Shown here piece by piece: positions 45,601 to 58,587 of a DNA stretch of 64,000 bases (position 1 is the first letter of the stretch; each line of letters opens with the position of its first letter). The notes beneath the pieces were generated by a model, which worked only from the letters and a program-made list of their open reading frames with translations, did no database searches and was not told where the DNA came from. The translations under genes were made by a program, and so were the position numbers. Source of the DNA: Poa pratensis (taxonomy: Eukaryota > Streptophyta > Magnoliopsida > Poales > Poaceae); the NCBI GenBank assembly GCA_947311845.1, contig CAMZMU010000075.1, forward strand, positions 22,610,577 through 22,674,576. Direction: 5' to 3'.

Positions 45601-46842
45601 GAGATATTCTCCTTGTAGTGCATCTGGACGATGTACTTCAAACGGTCTCCAGTGGGTGAGATCAAGACAGCTCCAACGCCTCCCTGGCCCTTGGTGTAGG
45701 AGCCATCGAAGTTCATGGTCCAGGCGTCGGAGTCTTCTTTCCCGGGAAGGCTGGATTCCTCCACCGGGTCGTCAAACGCTGTCTCGGTCCACTCAGCCGT
45801 GAAGTCGGCCAGCGCCTGACTCTTGATGTTGTTAGTGTGCTCGAACTTGAGGCCGAAACCTTGAAGCTCCATGGCCCACCAGGAGATGCGTCCGGTAGCA
45901 AGTGGGTTCTCCAAAGGACTCCTCAGGGGGTACTTGGAGACCACAGTGATGGGGTGGCTTTCGAAGTAGGGCCTCATCTTGCGAGAGGCAATGAGGCTCC
46001 CGGGCGTCGCGTAACACCGAACTGACGAAGTAGATCGGGTGTTGTATCTTGCAGGTCACCGAGTCCTCGACGGGCTCGGCTTCCTCTGGGCATTCAGCTT
46101 CAGGTGGGAAGGAGGTAGCCCCCAGCGATGCTCCTTCAGTGATGCCTTTGGATGCGTCTGTGGGCACGTCGGGATCAGGATCTTCAGATCCTTGGTCACC
46201 CGACTACCGTTTGTTGCTTGGTTGCCCCGGGAGGGTGTTCTCGGGACACTTTCCCTTGATCTTGCTTGTCTTAACTGGAGGAGCATCTCGTTCTACTACG
46301 AGAACAGCGCTGATCACCTGATTGGTGGCAGCGATGTACAGTAGCAAAGGCTCCTATTTTGCTGGTGCCACGAGGATGGGTTCCGAGGCGAGGTAGCGCT
46401 TGAGAGACTGAAGAGCTTCTTCAGCCTCCGGGGTCCACTACACGGGACCCGATTTCTTGAGTAGCTTGAAGAAGGGCAGAGCTAGTTCTCCAAGCCTCGA
46501 GATGAAGCGCCCGAGTGCAGTAATGCACCCGTTGAGGCGCTGCACATCCTTGACTCGCCTGGGCGCTTCCATTCGCTCGATGGCCTTGATCTTGTCGGGA
46601 TTGGCCTCGATCCCCTGATGGGAGATCAAGCAACCGAGTAGCTTGCCGGACGGGACTCCGAACACGCACTTGTTGGGGTTGAGCTTGAAGTTGACCCGGC
46701 GAAGGTTGTCGAAGGTCTCGTGGAGATCTTGGATGAGGGAGTCCTTGTACCGGGTCTTGACCACGATGTCGTCGATGTATGCCTCGACGTTGCGCCCCAG
46801 CTGCGAGCCAAGGCAGGCTTGGATGGCGCGCAGGAATATAGC
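42694..46842. repeat. Tandem duplication unit, copy 2 (about 4.15 kb)
   Basis: Second direct copy of the 38,547-42,693 block, starting abruptly inside RT at 42,689-42,693 with TTCGAGCACTCAC, which belongs to the Athila-like element's leader. It keeps the PBS (about 42,772-42,788) and LTR (42,799-44,247), followed again by GCAGT. Its right end runs on into RT sequence that the first copy lacks, so the original locus continues from this copy. Confidence 0.93.
42799..44247 (-). repeat. Third copy of the Athila-like LTR, in the tandem duplication
   Basis: A 1,449-bp LTR nearly identical to 38,650-40,099. It did not arise by separate transposition: the bases on both sides are the same as those of copy 1 over kilobases. 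It is followed by GCAGT at 44,248-44,252, copied from the original target duplication. Confidence 0.92.
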
Positions 46843-47348
46843 GCCGGCGTTCCGGAAGTCAAACGGCATCCGGGTGAAGCAGTAGCAGCCCTTGGGAGTG
46901 ATGAAGGCCGTTTTTTCTTGATCCTCTACCGCCATCATGATCTGATGATACCCGGAGAAGGCATCCAAGAAGCACAGAAGTTCGCACCCGGCCGTGGAGT
47001 CCACGATCAAGTCGATTCACGGCAGGGGAAAAGGATCCTTGGGGCAGGCCTTGTTCAGGTCGGTGAAGTCGATGCAGAGCCGTAGCTTGAAGGTCATGGG
47101 TTTTGGTACCACCATGGGGTTGGCCACCCAAGTTGGGTGAGGAACTGCCTTGATGACGCCGGCTTCTAGCAACTTGTCGATCTCAGCTATGATAAATTCC
47201 AGCTTCTCCTTGCTCTACTTCTGTGTAACTTGCTTCATGGGGCGGGCGTCCGCGCTTACCGCCAGTTTGTGCTCGATCACCTCCCTTGGTACGCCGGGTA
47301 AACCTGATGCTTCCCAAGCGAAGACTTCAGAATTTTCCCGAAGGAAGG
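44248..47348 (-). pseudogene. Gypsy pol block, copy 2: RT, RNase H, integrase
   Basis: On the minus strand, RT begins near 47,340 (FLRENSEVFAWEASGLPGVP), passes KLRLCIDFTDLNKACPKDPF, FLDAFSGYHQIMMAVED and EAYIDDIVVK (YxDD, about 46,770), and ends about 46,438. RNase H and the integrase zinc-finger region form one open frame, 45,977-44,754 (407 codons), because the Arg codon that is TGA in copy 1 is intact here. The integrase core (44,707 to about 44,248) follows after the same stop and frameshift as in copy 1. One in-frame stop lies near 47,020 (PLP before IDLIVDS). This is the better preserved copy. Confidence 0.9.
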
Positions 47349-50335
47349 TGATACGCCTCAAACGTATCTATAATTTCTGATGTTCCATGTTGATATTATA
47401 CCAATTGTTACATGTTTAATATACACTTCATAGCATTTTTATGCATTTTTTGGGACTAACCTATTAACAAGACGCCACAGTGCCAGTTCCTGTTTTCTGC
47501 TGTTTTTGTATTCCAGAAAAACTCGTCTGGAAATATTCTCGGAATTGGACGAAACTTGGACAGGACCTCCTATTTTTCCAACACGTACACGGAGTCAAAA
47601 GGAGAGACGGAGGGGGGCCATGAGCCAGCCACACCATGGGGTGGCACGGCCCCACCCTCTGTCGCGCCGTGGGGTGGTGTGGGCCCCACGGGCGTCTCCA
47701 GCCGCCGCCCTTTCGCCTATTTATTCATCTTCACGGGAAAACCCTAGAGACCCGAGCCATATTCCATGAATAGTTCCAGAGACGCCGCCGCCGTCAACCC
47801 TAGCTCGGGAGGATTCAGAAGCTCTTCCCGGCACCCTGCCGGAGAGGGGAATCATCACCGGAGGGCTCTACATCACCATGCCTGCCTCCGGAGTGATGCG
47901 TGAGTAGTTCATCCTTGGACTACGGGTCCATAGCAGTAGCTAGATGGTTGTCTCTCCACTTTATGCTATCATGTTTAGATCTTGTGAGCTGCCTATCATG
48001 ATCAAGATCATCTTATTGTAATGCTACATGCTGTGTTTGCTGGGATCCGATGAATATTGAATACTATGTTGATGCATGTAAAATGCACACATGAACTTTG
48101 CATTATTTTACTTATATTCCAATCATATTTGCATCATATAAGGGTTATATCAATGTTTTATAATGATTTTGGGAATATTTCATAGTTTTCCCATTTATTT
48201 GGAATTAACCCTGTTTTCCAGAAAACGTCTTTTTTTAGTGTTTCACACTTTCCGGGAGCTTCGGGACTCGAAAAAGGGCAAGGCCAAAGAGCACGGTTCA
48301 GAATTTTCGAGACAAACGCAATGGGCTTAAAATGAAGACCAGAAGCCCAACCAGCTGGAAATGAGAGGGTCCCACGCGGCCACTGTACCTGGGCGCGTGG
48401 GCCCACCTCTTTTGGGCCTCGGAGCTCCGCTGCCGTCGATTTTGCTCCACCGACCTAGTCGTGACCTAAAAATGCCTATAAAAATAGTCCCCCGAGGAGT
48501 TTCGACGGGAGGCGACGGAGAAACAGAAAACCACGAAACAGAGAGTCGGAAGGCTGCCGCCGGAGAAGATCGGACGGGGGAAACACTGCCGGAATCACCT
48601 CCAGAGGGCTCCACCCCCTCCGGCATGTTCATCATCAACATCTACAGCAAGATCATCTCCATCTCCCCACTGTAAACTCTTGGCAAACATGATGTATGAT
48701 GCAATATACTTTTCCCTTGATCTACTGTGTCTCCCCATCTATGTTTGAGAAGTGATTTGTTCATGGCAATAGTGAAATAGTTCGTTGATTGGTTGCATAC
48801 AAGTTTTGTTATCTTTATGATTGTCTTGATGTACAATGTATGAGTGCACGCATATGTTGGGGAATGCATGTAAGGTGATCACTGTAGTGTAATGGATTGA
48901 GTAGGACGGGCCGGAGTAGAGAGAAACCGTGGTCTGAGACTTGAAGTTACTTTATGGGGGATATATATGGGGGACCCTAGAACTTAAGGCTATGGTGGGA
49001 CAATCATGTCTTAATAATTCTTGTGCTGCACATTTATTTGGCCATGAGATCCATCATAAGAATTGTGTAATTTGCTCATTTACTTGGCTACACCTATTTA
49101 TGACTCCCTCCTAGAAGAAACAATTAAGACTGAAACATGTGATTCACTAATTGTGACAACCACACGAATGAAATAACAATTGCCAGAACATTTGCTCCCT
49201 TGAGATATTTGCTACTTGAGATCTTTGCTACTTGCTACTTTGAGAAACTTGCTTGAGAAAACAGCTGGGAGAAACTTGCTCTAAGAAACTTGTTACTAGA
49301 TAAACCCATTCCACATCACTTGCTTCCATTAGTTAGTTCCTTTCATATTCAAATTTATTGCTTTGCATAAAAGGCCATATAAGAGGGTTATAGGGCTTTA
49401 GAGAATAGATAGTTTACCTTCAGCTCCTCGTGGGTTCGACACTCAAATACTTATCGAATACTGCTACAGTGATTCCTTGCTCTTGGGGATTATCATATGT
49501 CAAGTTGATTATCAATCTATCTTATATGTTATTTATGATCTTGCATGCTTTCCGTTACTAGTAGATGATTTGGCCAAGTAGATGCTTGTAACTCCAAGAG
49601 TTAGTATTTATGCTAGATAGTGGGTTCATGCCTCCGGTAATCTGGGAGAGTGACAACAACTTCTAAGATTGTGGATGTGTTGTTGCCACTAGGGATAAAA
49701 TAACCGATGCTTAGCATAAGGGTGCGCCGTTAGGTCTAATGCATTTGTTTACATTACGCACATTACTTAATGCGATTATCCGTTGCTTGCAACTTAATAC
49801 CAACGGGGAACTCGGTATGACAACCTGGAGGTGGATTATTAGTCATAGACGCTGTTGGATAATGATCTATGTATTTTGTCGTAATGCCCACATGAATATC
49901 ATAGTAATCATCATGTCATATATATGCATTGTCATGCGCTCAATATTTTGTCAATTGCCCAGCTGTTATTTGTTCACCCAGCATGTTAGTTATCTTTTAT
50001 GGAGAGACACCACTAGTGAACTGTGGACCCCGGTCCATTCTTTTACACTGATAATACAACCAACTGCAAACATTGTTCCTTTTCATTCTCTGCAATTTAC
50101 AACTGTTTTCCACACCATACGTTTAATCCTTTGTTTTCAGCAAGCCGGTGAGATTGACAACCTCTCTGTTTCGTTGGGGCAAAATAGTTTGATTTTGTTG
50201 TGTGCAGGTTCCACGTCAGCGCACCACTGACAACCTTCAGAAGTGATTTCTTGCTCCTACTGGTTCGATTAAATCTTGGTTTCATACTGAGGGAAACTGC
50301 TGCTACACTGCTTCATACCTTCCTCTTGGGGTCTC
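47349..50335 (+). mobile_element. LTR of the TGATACG family, 3' end lost, split by a solo LTR
   Basis: The left end TGATACGCCTCAAACG follows GAAGG, exactly as at 59,697. The sequence matches the complete solo LTR 59,697-61,276 in two parts (47,349-48,069 and 49,501-50,335), then stops about 25 bases short of the end, where a different LTR begins. It is in plus orientation and is a diverged relative of the Athila-like LTR above. Confidence 0.8.
48070..49495 (+). mobile_element. Solo LTR (TGATGCATG family)
   Basis: A 1,426-bp TG...CA segment, TGATGCATGTAAAATGC...GGGGATTATCA, with target duplication TATGT at 48,065-48,069 and 49,496-49,500. The empty site is seen in the related copy near 60,410. 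A TATA box (CCTATAAAAATAG, 48,475-48,487) suggests plus orientation. No internal region is present. Confidence 0.88.
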
Positions 50336-51859
50336 ATAACCCCCAAGAGCAGGGGATCACTGTAGCACCTCTCAATGTGGAAGTAGGGTATCGATCCGCA
50401 GGAGCAAGAAGGAAAAGTTATCTATTCCCTACAACTAAAGTGTCACAAGTTTTAGTTGATTATGCACTAAACAAGTTTAAAGAACAAGATGGTTGATTTA
50501 ATGGATGGAAGTTTAATGTAACAAAACAAGAATGTAAAAGTGTCCCAATCCTCTTCAATGCAAGAGGACAAGACAAAGGTTTTCTCTTATAGGAACAATG
50601 GACATGGGTTCATGGGTTCACTCGATCCTCTCTCCCATCTATGGTGATTATCATGTTATAGATAAAAAGTACACACAATTGTCATGCTTTAATGGTAAAC
50701 TTCTATGACGGCTACATGTCCTAAGACACATAGTTGAAAGAAAATAATCATTTGTGTTGCTAGGGTCACCCTCGCAAGGCTAGCGTGGTTTGTTGTCACT
50801 CCCACATCATACTTCTTCCTTTTTACCCCCGGATAAAGAATGTTGGTCGACATTACTGTCACTTAATGCCTATGCCTTCTGTCACTAGGCCACTCTTCTA
50901 CCCACATACATCATACTTCTTAATGGAAAATATTCTAAACACTAGTGTAATGATTCATATTTCGTGTGCATACATCTCTCTCATCTATCTACACTTGGTG
51001 GTGTCAATCATCTCATGTCAAGGATAAACAAGGCATTATGCATAAATCAAACCATCACATGTATCATAGAATATCTCCAAAGTATGACAAACCATAAAAG
51101 CCCCAACACAATGGTAAATGCATAACAAATATTATCTCATACCACAATATCCACCATAGGAATTACATAGATAGATCCATACTTATGCAAGGCACATCAT
51201 ATAGACTTCAACAAAGATCATACATAGAGAGATTAGATCAAGTTACCACCACAAACCCAAAGTCCAGGGGGTGGACTACTCCCCCTTCATCATGGATACG
51301 GTGGAGAAGTCGTTGGAGAAGACGGAGACCACGCCAGCAGTGCCCCGCCGGAGTTTTCCCCCTCCAATCTGCAACTCTAGGTCTCTATTTCGTGGTTTCT
51401 GTGTTTCTGCGGCGCTCCCTCCCGAAAGCCGTCGGGGGACTATTTTTATAGTCGTTTTTAGGTCAAGACGAAGGCACGGGGACGAAGATCGACGGCATCG
51501 GAGGCTCGAGGGCCAGGATGATGGGTCCCACGCGGCCAAGGAATCTGGCCGCGTGGGCCCACCTCTTTTGCCCCTTGGGTTTCCACTTTTGTTGATCCTT
51601 GGCTCGTACGTTTCCTTCCTTCCAAAAAAATGATCTCCGTGAAATCTTAGGTCATTTGGACGTCGTTTGGGTCCCTGAAACATTAAAATATAGAAAATAG
51701 GGTTTTCTGCCAGTGCAGGGTTAATTCCAGAAAAATAGGGAAACTGTGAAATATTCCCAAAATCAATATAAAACAATGATATAACCCTTATATGATGCAA
51801 ATATGATTGAAATATAAGTAATATAAGGCAAAGTTCATGTATGCATTTTACATGCATCA
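50336..51859 (-). repeat. LTR (TGATGCATG family) of a truncated minus-strand element
   Basis: On the minus strand it starts TGATGCATGTAAAATGC at 51,859 and contains the promoter CGACTATAAAAATAG (about 51,440-51,455). It ends GCTCTTGGGGGTTATGA at 50,336, where the expected final CA reads GA. It is the same family as 48,070-49,495 but in opposite orientation. Just inside is the purine tract GCTTGGGGATGT, so this is the 3' LTR of the element whose interior runs to 58,587. Confidence 0.8.
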
Positions 51860-53621
51860 ACATCCCCAAGCTTAACCTATACTCGTCCTCGAGTACGAAG
51901 GTGATAAAACTAACATGGACTTTGCATTTTAATACTATCAATTGATATCAAAGATGATTACTATTGCTACATAAAGTCAAATGATTCATTTTCAAAGGAG
52001 TAGCAATATACAAGATAGATTATAAAGTGATATCAAATATTCAATGCAAGGATGTTCAATGATAATTCACAAAGTGTAACATAGAAGAAAGCACAATGGA
52101 CCAAATGTATGCATAATGAAAAATAAGAACATCCTATAATGGTCATAGAGTATTCTTGTAAAATCTGAATATAAAAGTGGACACTTTGGAAAGATAGATA
52201 AATAAGTAGAGGTAAAACATGAATAAGTTTCATCTAGCTTCCAAATGCTACTACTTAAGTTTATGTTTGAAACATGGTATTCAATAGTGTTGAGCTCTCA
52301 TTGCCCCTATCATAGCATCTTCAATGATTAAAGTGAAAGTGAAAGCAAATACGAGTGATGTGCTTGACAAAGTAAGGGTTGAATGCCTCATGCCACGTGA
52401 TTACGAGTACCTACACCAAGTGTTACTCAACTTAGGCCACAAAGTAAGTTCTTGTCATTGTAAGTAATAATAGCATCATAAAGAGCGTCAACTAGGATAC
52501 CTCTTGCCTCAGGACATGGAACAAGCCCATGTCAAAATGACAAGACAAACAAACAAATGGACAACCTCAGCACTCTTTTATTTACTATGGATATAGCTTT
52601 TTATTGTGAAGTGCATCACTGAAGGTCCAATATGGCATGTAAGTAAATTTCCACCATGAATGATGCATGGCTTAGGTTAGCGGCCCAGGCGTCTCTCTAG
52701 CCATTTATACAAACTCCATGAACTTAGCTAAGTTTCCACATTCATTTCACACTGATAGGCATCCATAACAAAAGTACATGATATCAACTGAATATAAATA
52801 AGTGCGATGTTGAAAGTTTGCCTTGTGACAGCACAGATGGGCTAACTCCCAACCAAGACTCTTGTCAAGCACACAACTTCATAATTTTAATCACAATGGT
52901 TCAAGTTTATTAAGTGCAATAAAAGTAAAGTGTACATTCAAGTTCGTGAGAGCTTTCTGACTACTTTTCCCTTATCAAACATAACCATAAGCATTTTTAA
53001 TTTGGAAGCATAGATAAAACAATATAACATGATAAACATACTTGGAATAGCATAAAGCTAATAGGTAGATATGGTGGACTCACTGGAATAACTTTGGTTG
53101 AAGGTGTTGGAAAACAAGTTTTTGCTTGTTGGAATTTTTGGGCTAGCAAGAGGGAGAAAGTTGACCGTCTAAATGCATGCATAAGTGTCCATAGAAATAA
53201 TCAATCCATGTTAAACAAAGTAAAGTAACATTCAGCATCAAAACATGAATAAAAGATAGCTCTTGATAAAACACTTGCAAATTAATACTCATTAAAAAGC
53301 ACATGAATCATGCAACTATATGTATCTTTTTGAATCAACTCAAACATCCCTATCCCAAAATTTTAATAGCATCCAACTTAATTCAACCCAAACCTACAGT
53401 AGCTCTCTCACAACATAAATTATAGTGGTGGTCTCAAGAAAACAAAAAAATCAAACGAAATAAAAAGTAAATAAAAATACGCTCCAAGTTTATGCGATAA
53501 AGTGTATTGATCGAAAAACAGAAGTTAGACGTGTGCAAACCGAGAGTGTGTTGGTCCAGTGGGGTTGTCTTCACATCCCCAAGCTTATGGTCTTCACCAT
53601 CCTTGGATAGCTCTTGGTGCA
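51860..53621 (-). other. Internal region of the truncated LTR element, left part
   Basis: AT-rich, starting with TCCCCAAGCTTAACC and the phrase CTCGTCCTCGAGTA, which is shared with 35,057 of the Athila-like element. No gene. It resumes at 57,103 after the solo LTR insertion. Confidence 0.65.
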
Positions 53622-56600
53622 TGTAATAGCCCAAAGTTGTGAACCTCAAAAACCGGAGTAAAATTTTCATTTTTGCATATCATGCATGCATCATGGCATC
53701 ATTTGTTCAATTGCTCATGTTAAAACCAAGATTTGGACAACAAATTAAAACTAAATGGAAACCAAAAGCAATACTTGTTTTCAAACAAGTTACACTCCAA
53801 TGAGTTGGTTGTGACAAAACCAATTCAAATAACTTCCATATTTGTCAAGGAAGTTCCAAGGGTTGAAAACAATGTTTTGCAATTGCTAAATTTTCCAAAT
53901 GAGCAACATTTTGAATTTAGCAAAATGCTCGAATCTTAACCCTATGAACCAAGGGTGTCCAAACTATTTTATTTTGAAGCCCCAATTTTTGTGTAGCTTC
54001 TACTCAATATGGGGAGGCTCCCCAAATTTTCTCAAATTTATATAAAATGTTTTGGTGCCCTAATAAAACCAGTACAGCTGCTGGAGTTTTAAAAGAAATA
54101 GAGAAAGGACTGGACTGTGATGAACTCAAAACTTCCAGGGGGCTTTTTGTAAAAACATCGTCTCCCTCGTTCTGTAGCGACCGAGGTCGTCGCGCTCCCG
54201 CCGGACCACCTCGCTGCCTCTGCCCTGCCCTCCGTGCTCGCCGCGGTCCACGTGAGGAGAAGAAGGGCACACGAGGCCGCACCTGCTCCCTCCCCCGAGT
54301 TTCCCCGTTTCCCCTTTCTCTACGCTCCCGTGAGCTCGTCGACCTAGCCGCCATGGCCGTGCTCGTCGCCGCCGCGTGAGGAGCTCCCGGGCAAATCGAC
54401 GGGCCCCAGCACCTCCGCCGTGCTTTTCTCTCCCTCCTCGTGGAAGGAATCGGTCGGAGACGTCGCGGCTCGACGCCGCCGTGTCCTTCTTCGCTGCTGT
54501 CGCCCGAGCTCCGCCGCGGACGATTTCCGCCGCCGTGGTCTGTCTCCGACCTCGCTCTTGCTACCCACGAGTTCCTGGTGAGCTGCTGCTTCTCCTAAGC
54601 CACGTCCCCTCTCCCCGCTCGTGCTAGAGCTCTGCATCGTCGCCGTAGTTCGTCGCCCCGTAGCTCGTCGCTGCAGCGCTGCCCGGCCGTGAAGACGGCC
54701 TGGACTGGGCTAGAGGCTGGTTCCCACGGGCCCCTAACCGGCCGTGAGATCGGCCCAAGCTGGGCTGCAGGCCGTTTTTCTCTGCCGCCTAGCCGGCCTT
54801 TTAGCCGGCCCAGACCGGGCTGAGGGCCGGAAGCCTCTGGAGCCAGGCCGGCCTGCAAACCGGCCCAGGCTAGGCTAGAGGCCGGTTCTACTGTTTTTTT
54901 CGCGCGGTTTATTTTTCGTTTCCCTCCCCCTTTTTACGCATGCTTCCGGCTACTCCCTCGCGCTTTAGGGAAATCGAACTCCGATGATTCCTACTAGTTC
55001 ATCTCTCCCTTTCGAGTCGAGTAACTAAAAGAATTATCGTTGGAATTAAAATAATCAAAAGTAAATATTTAAAAAGAGGAATTATAAAATTAATAACTTT
55101 TGATCGGGGCCTCCGAAAAATGTGTTCCTTATATCGAAATGCTCAGAAAAATGTGCACTGATCCTTTGCATCACTTGCATGCAAGTCTACATGAACTTAA
55201 AGCACAGGAAAACATTAAAACAAATGTAGAGCTATATTTCTCTCTTGTTAAACAATTAATTATCGCACCCCATATAAAATGGGTAGAACTTGCTATAATA
55301 ATTTCAGTGCGTTAAAAATGCCATACCATCATGTGTTTGTGCATTGCATTTGTTAAAGCATGTGTGGTGATTGATTGCTCCTTTGTTGTTATATTTCGAT
55401 AGATCAAGCAGCCGGGGTTACTCCACAATACCCCGAGGATCCGTACTACCAGCACCTTGACCAAGGCAAGCGTAATCCCCCCTCTGAGCATGTCTTATCC
55501 TATTTTCCGCAAATATTTTCTCCACTATAATATTGCATGCGGTTCCAAATGTCAATTTGCTTGGATTAGAGTATCCTATAGTTGCATTAAGATCCCGATG
55601 CCAATTACCTGTTTCCCCTCCTATTATCCATAGGATTGTACTGTTGGCCTGAAATACTTAACTATGCAATGTTGATGCTTAGCCATGCTTAGTTAAATGC
55701 TCAGCCGTCCGATGGATACTTCATGTTGGAAACAGGTGGTTGAAGTGTTCAGATGATGGTGGAGAAATTGTGGTGACAGGTAATAAGATGCTTAAAGGTG
55801 GGGATGAGAGGCCACTGGGTATGGTGGTGTTTTGTCTCACTCTCGCCGCCTAGGTGCGAGTTCTTTACCTCTTGAACCAAGAATGAGCGCGCTTCCTTTC
55901 GGTGGGGTATATGGAGCCCTCGTCGACCAACTAACTTGGGCGGGACTAGCCAGGGTCCTCTAGTTTGAGCTTCCATTTGCGCGTGCGTTGAGATGGTGGC
56001 TAAGACAGAAATGAGGATGGTGGTGTTAGGAAAATGAGTGGCCACGGGGCAGGGTGTTGGATCCGCTGTCCCGTCCTCACTGATGATCCTGGGTTAGTCT
56101 TTAACAAGGTAAAGGTTGTAACCGTTCCCACTCAGCCGGCTTTCCTCGGAAGAGAGCTACGTGTAGGCAATGAGCCGGGCGGTACCAAAGGTAAACACAG
56201 TGCACCCCTGCAGGGTTAAATCTTTTCGAAAAACCGTGTCCATGGTTACGGACAACTTGGGAAAGGACGATAAGATCATAGAATAACTTTAACGGAATGA
56301 TTAATAACTGGGTACTAGAGGTACCACTCAAGAATGCAGGGTTGACTTCCTCAAGGGTGATTCGGGGAGGTGCCTTTGATGAACAGGTACAGTGGTTGAT
56401 GATGGTAGATGTTGAGAAAGGTGATCAAAGAAAAGAGTCACCTCTTACCCCTTTTGAAAACTATTCTGATTAGTCGATGCCATTGAGTTATGTTTTCATA
56501 AATAAAATCAGCTTTATGCAAAACAGCCATAAAACTTTGAAAGGCTCATCGAGCTAAAGCTCTATATATAATCTTGCGAGTTCGTCGAACTCAATGTCGT

Positions 56601-57102
56601 TTGTTTTGTTTCAGAGGAGGACTTCACCGATCTCGAAGGTGGGTTCTTTGTGGACGTCGACGAGTAGTCTGGGGTTCCCAGGTGGCAGCTTGGGACATCC
56701 CGGATCAGCTGGCATTGGATGTTTATCTGTAGGCCTCTTAGGCCATATTTTGGATCTTGTTGTTTAGAACAACCTAATTCGCTTCCGCATGTTGTAATGT
56801 TGGGTCTGTGACCTCTGGTTGTAATTTGCTATCTTTCTCTACTATAAGAGTTGAACTATAATGCTTTGTGTCATAGAGTCTGTGATGTGCCAGTTGTTCC
56901 ACAAGTCTTGATCTCTCTATTATACATTGAGGGTTGTGCCTGTGTTAAGGCATCAATCGGGGTGTTGCGTTGCCGATGATCCATTCCGAGCAACGCCTGC
57001 CAAAGGTTTTGGCCGGGGATTGGTAAACCCATAACCTCCGGTTGTATCGCTTAACCGGTGACACACAACATCACTGTATAACAGTCGGGTCGGGGCGCCA
57101 CA
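53622..57102 (+). mobile_element. Long solo LTR (3.5 kb)
   Basis: Begins TGTAATAGCCCAAAGTTG, ends CGGGGCGCCACA, and has the perfect target duplication GTGCA at 53,617-53,621 and 57,103-57,107. No gag, pol, PBS or inner LTR pair is visible, so it reads as one long LTR left by recombination, or a LARD-like derivative. Its start (TGTAA-A-CCC) and end (GGGGCGCCACA) resemble those of the 4.75-kb insertion at 30,149-34,901, suggesting related families. Confidence 0.75.
54675..54895 (+). repeat. Degenerate GGCC-rich tandem repeat in the long solo LTR
   Basis: About four diverged units of 50-60 bases, each with a form of CCGGCC...CGGCCCA.GC.GGGCT followed by AGGCCGG. It sits in the GC-rich part (54,180-54,900) that probably represents the transcribed leader of the LTR. 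No coding potential is recognised. Confidence 0.6.
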
Positions 57103-58587
57103 GTGCATCTCCTCTAATTCCTGTGAAAAAAAATTCAAAACACCGTTTCTCCCATTTCTTTTCTGTGGGGAGACATTAGTAGTGATAGACAAATGAATTG
57201 CTTGCTGCATATAATCCTTAAACAAAAATTCATATGAATGTCCAGAAAGTGTATAATGTTGTATGCCTACTTATAAACTCAATTGGATAAAAAAGATTCA
57301 AGTTAAAAGTTTAAAGAATGCATCAAACAAAATGGGACAGAATCTGTCCACAAAAACAGCAGCAGCAAAACGCATTTTTCTACCCTACTTAATTATGTCT
57401 AAAAAATCTGAAAAAATTCATGCTTACAGAGGATGAAAAGTTACAACTACAGTTAAAATTTTAGCTCATTCGGAGTTACAGAATAGGAATGAAAAATCAT
57501 ACCGTGCACAGACTCGTGCTGGAATAAAATCTCCGAATGCTATAAGCAACTTTTTCAAGCCAAAATGGGTAAAACTTGGCAATTTATTAAAAATTCTAGA
57601 AACTAAACTAAAAACTAAGCCTCTTGTTACAGCAAGAGGACACAAAGAAAATCAAAAAATAAAAACAACCGGGTTGGATCCCGTAAAGCGCTTTCTTTAT
57701 AGCCATATAGCTAGGCTTTCTTACTTGTTATCAAGACGGTTGGAGTGAGGTGGCTTGGGCATCCCCAAGCTTGAATCCTTGTACTTACTTAATATATGTA
57801 GGGTGAGCCCAGGGGTAACATCCCCAAGCTTGAGTGTTTGTCCCTCTTGATCTTTGTTCATCACCCTCAACTCTTCCTCTTGAGAATTCTCTTCACACAA
57901 AACTCATCATAAAACTTGATTAGAGGGGTTAGTGTCTCCATAAATTAAATCCTCATAGGTACAGCAAAGACATATCATGAGTTGATTCTAAACATTAGCT
58001 ACTGTTACTATGGTTGTGCATTGCTCTTTGATCAATAGAACTACACAAAACACAAGTAATGAGAGTAATGCAAAATAAAGACAGAATCTGTCAAAAACTG
58101 GACAGCCCGTAAAGAGTGAATTTTCAGAGGCACTTACGTTGCTCAAATCGGAAAATTTTGAACTAATGAAATGTGTATTAATAACTGAAGATTGCTGTCG
58201 TAAAATTTCAGGTCAAAATTACTTTTCTGTGATTTTTAACATTTTTCGCAGTGAAGCTTAGGAATCTGTTTTCTGGACAGCCATGATAGTTTTAATGATG
58301 CTCACATAGGAACAAGAATTGAAATGCAAAAGAGAGCATCAAGAGAAAAATATGAAACACTTTTAAGTCTAACCCACTTCCTATGCATTGGGATCTTGTA
58401 AGAAAATAAATCATTGAAACACAAAGCAAGTAGCATAGGAAGATACAACAAGAGCAATTTCAAGACTTTCAACTTAAAGAGAGGAAACGTAATAATGTTG
58501 AAATGTTTAGAACCATGTTTTCCTCTCTCATAATAACTTTCAGTAGCATCATGAATAAATTCAACAATATAACTATCACATAAAGCA
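57103..58587 (-). other. Internal region of the truncated LTR element, right part
   Basis: Continues 51,860-53,621 across the solo LTR. It has CATCCCCAAGCTTGA phrases at about 57,760 and 57,820. Its right end (58,440-58,587, minus strand) encodes ALCDSYIVEFIHDATESYYE, a clear relative of the 236-residue ORF at 37,769-38,479, but truncated. The element stops at about 58,587, where Gypsy RT sequence begins without LTR or target duplication. Confidence 0.7.

Noticed and set aside
49739..50230. 163-residue frame, repeated at 60,655-61,146
   Set aside because: Both copies are LTR sequence of the TGATACG family. Composition is that of AT-rich non-coding DNA.
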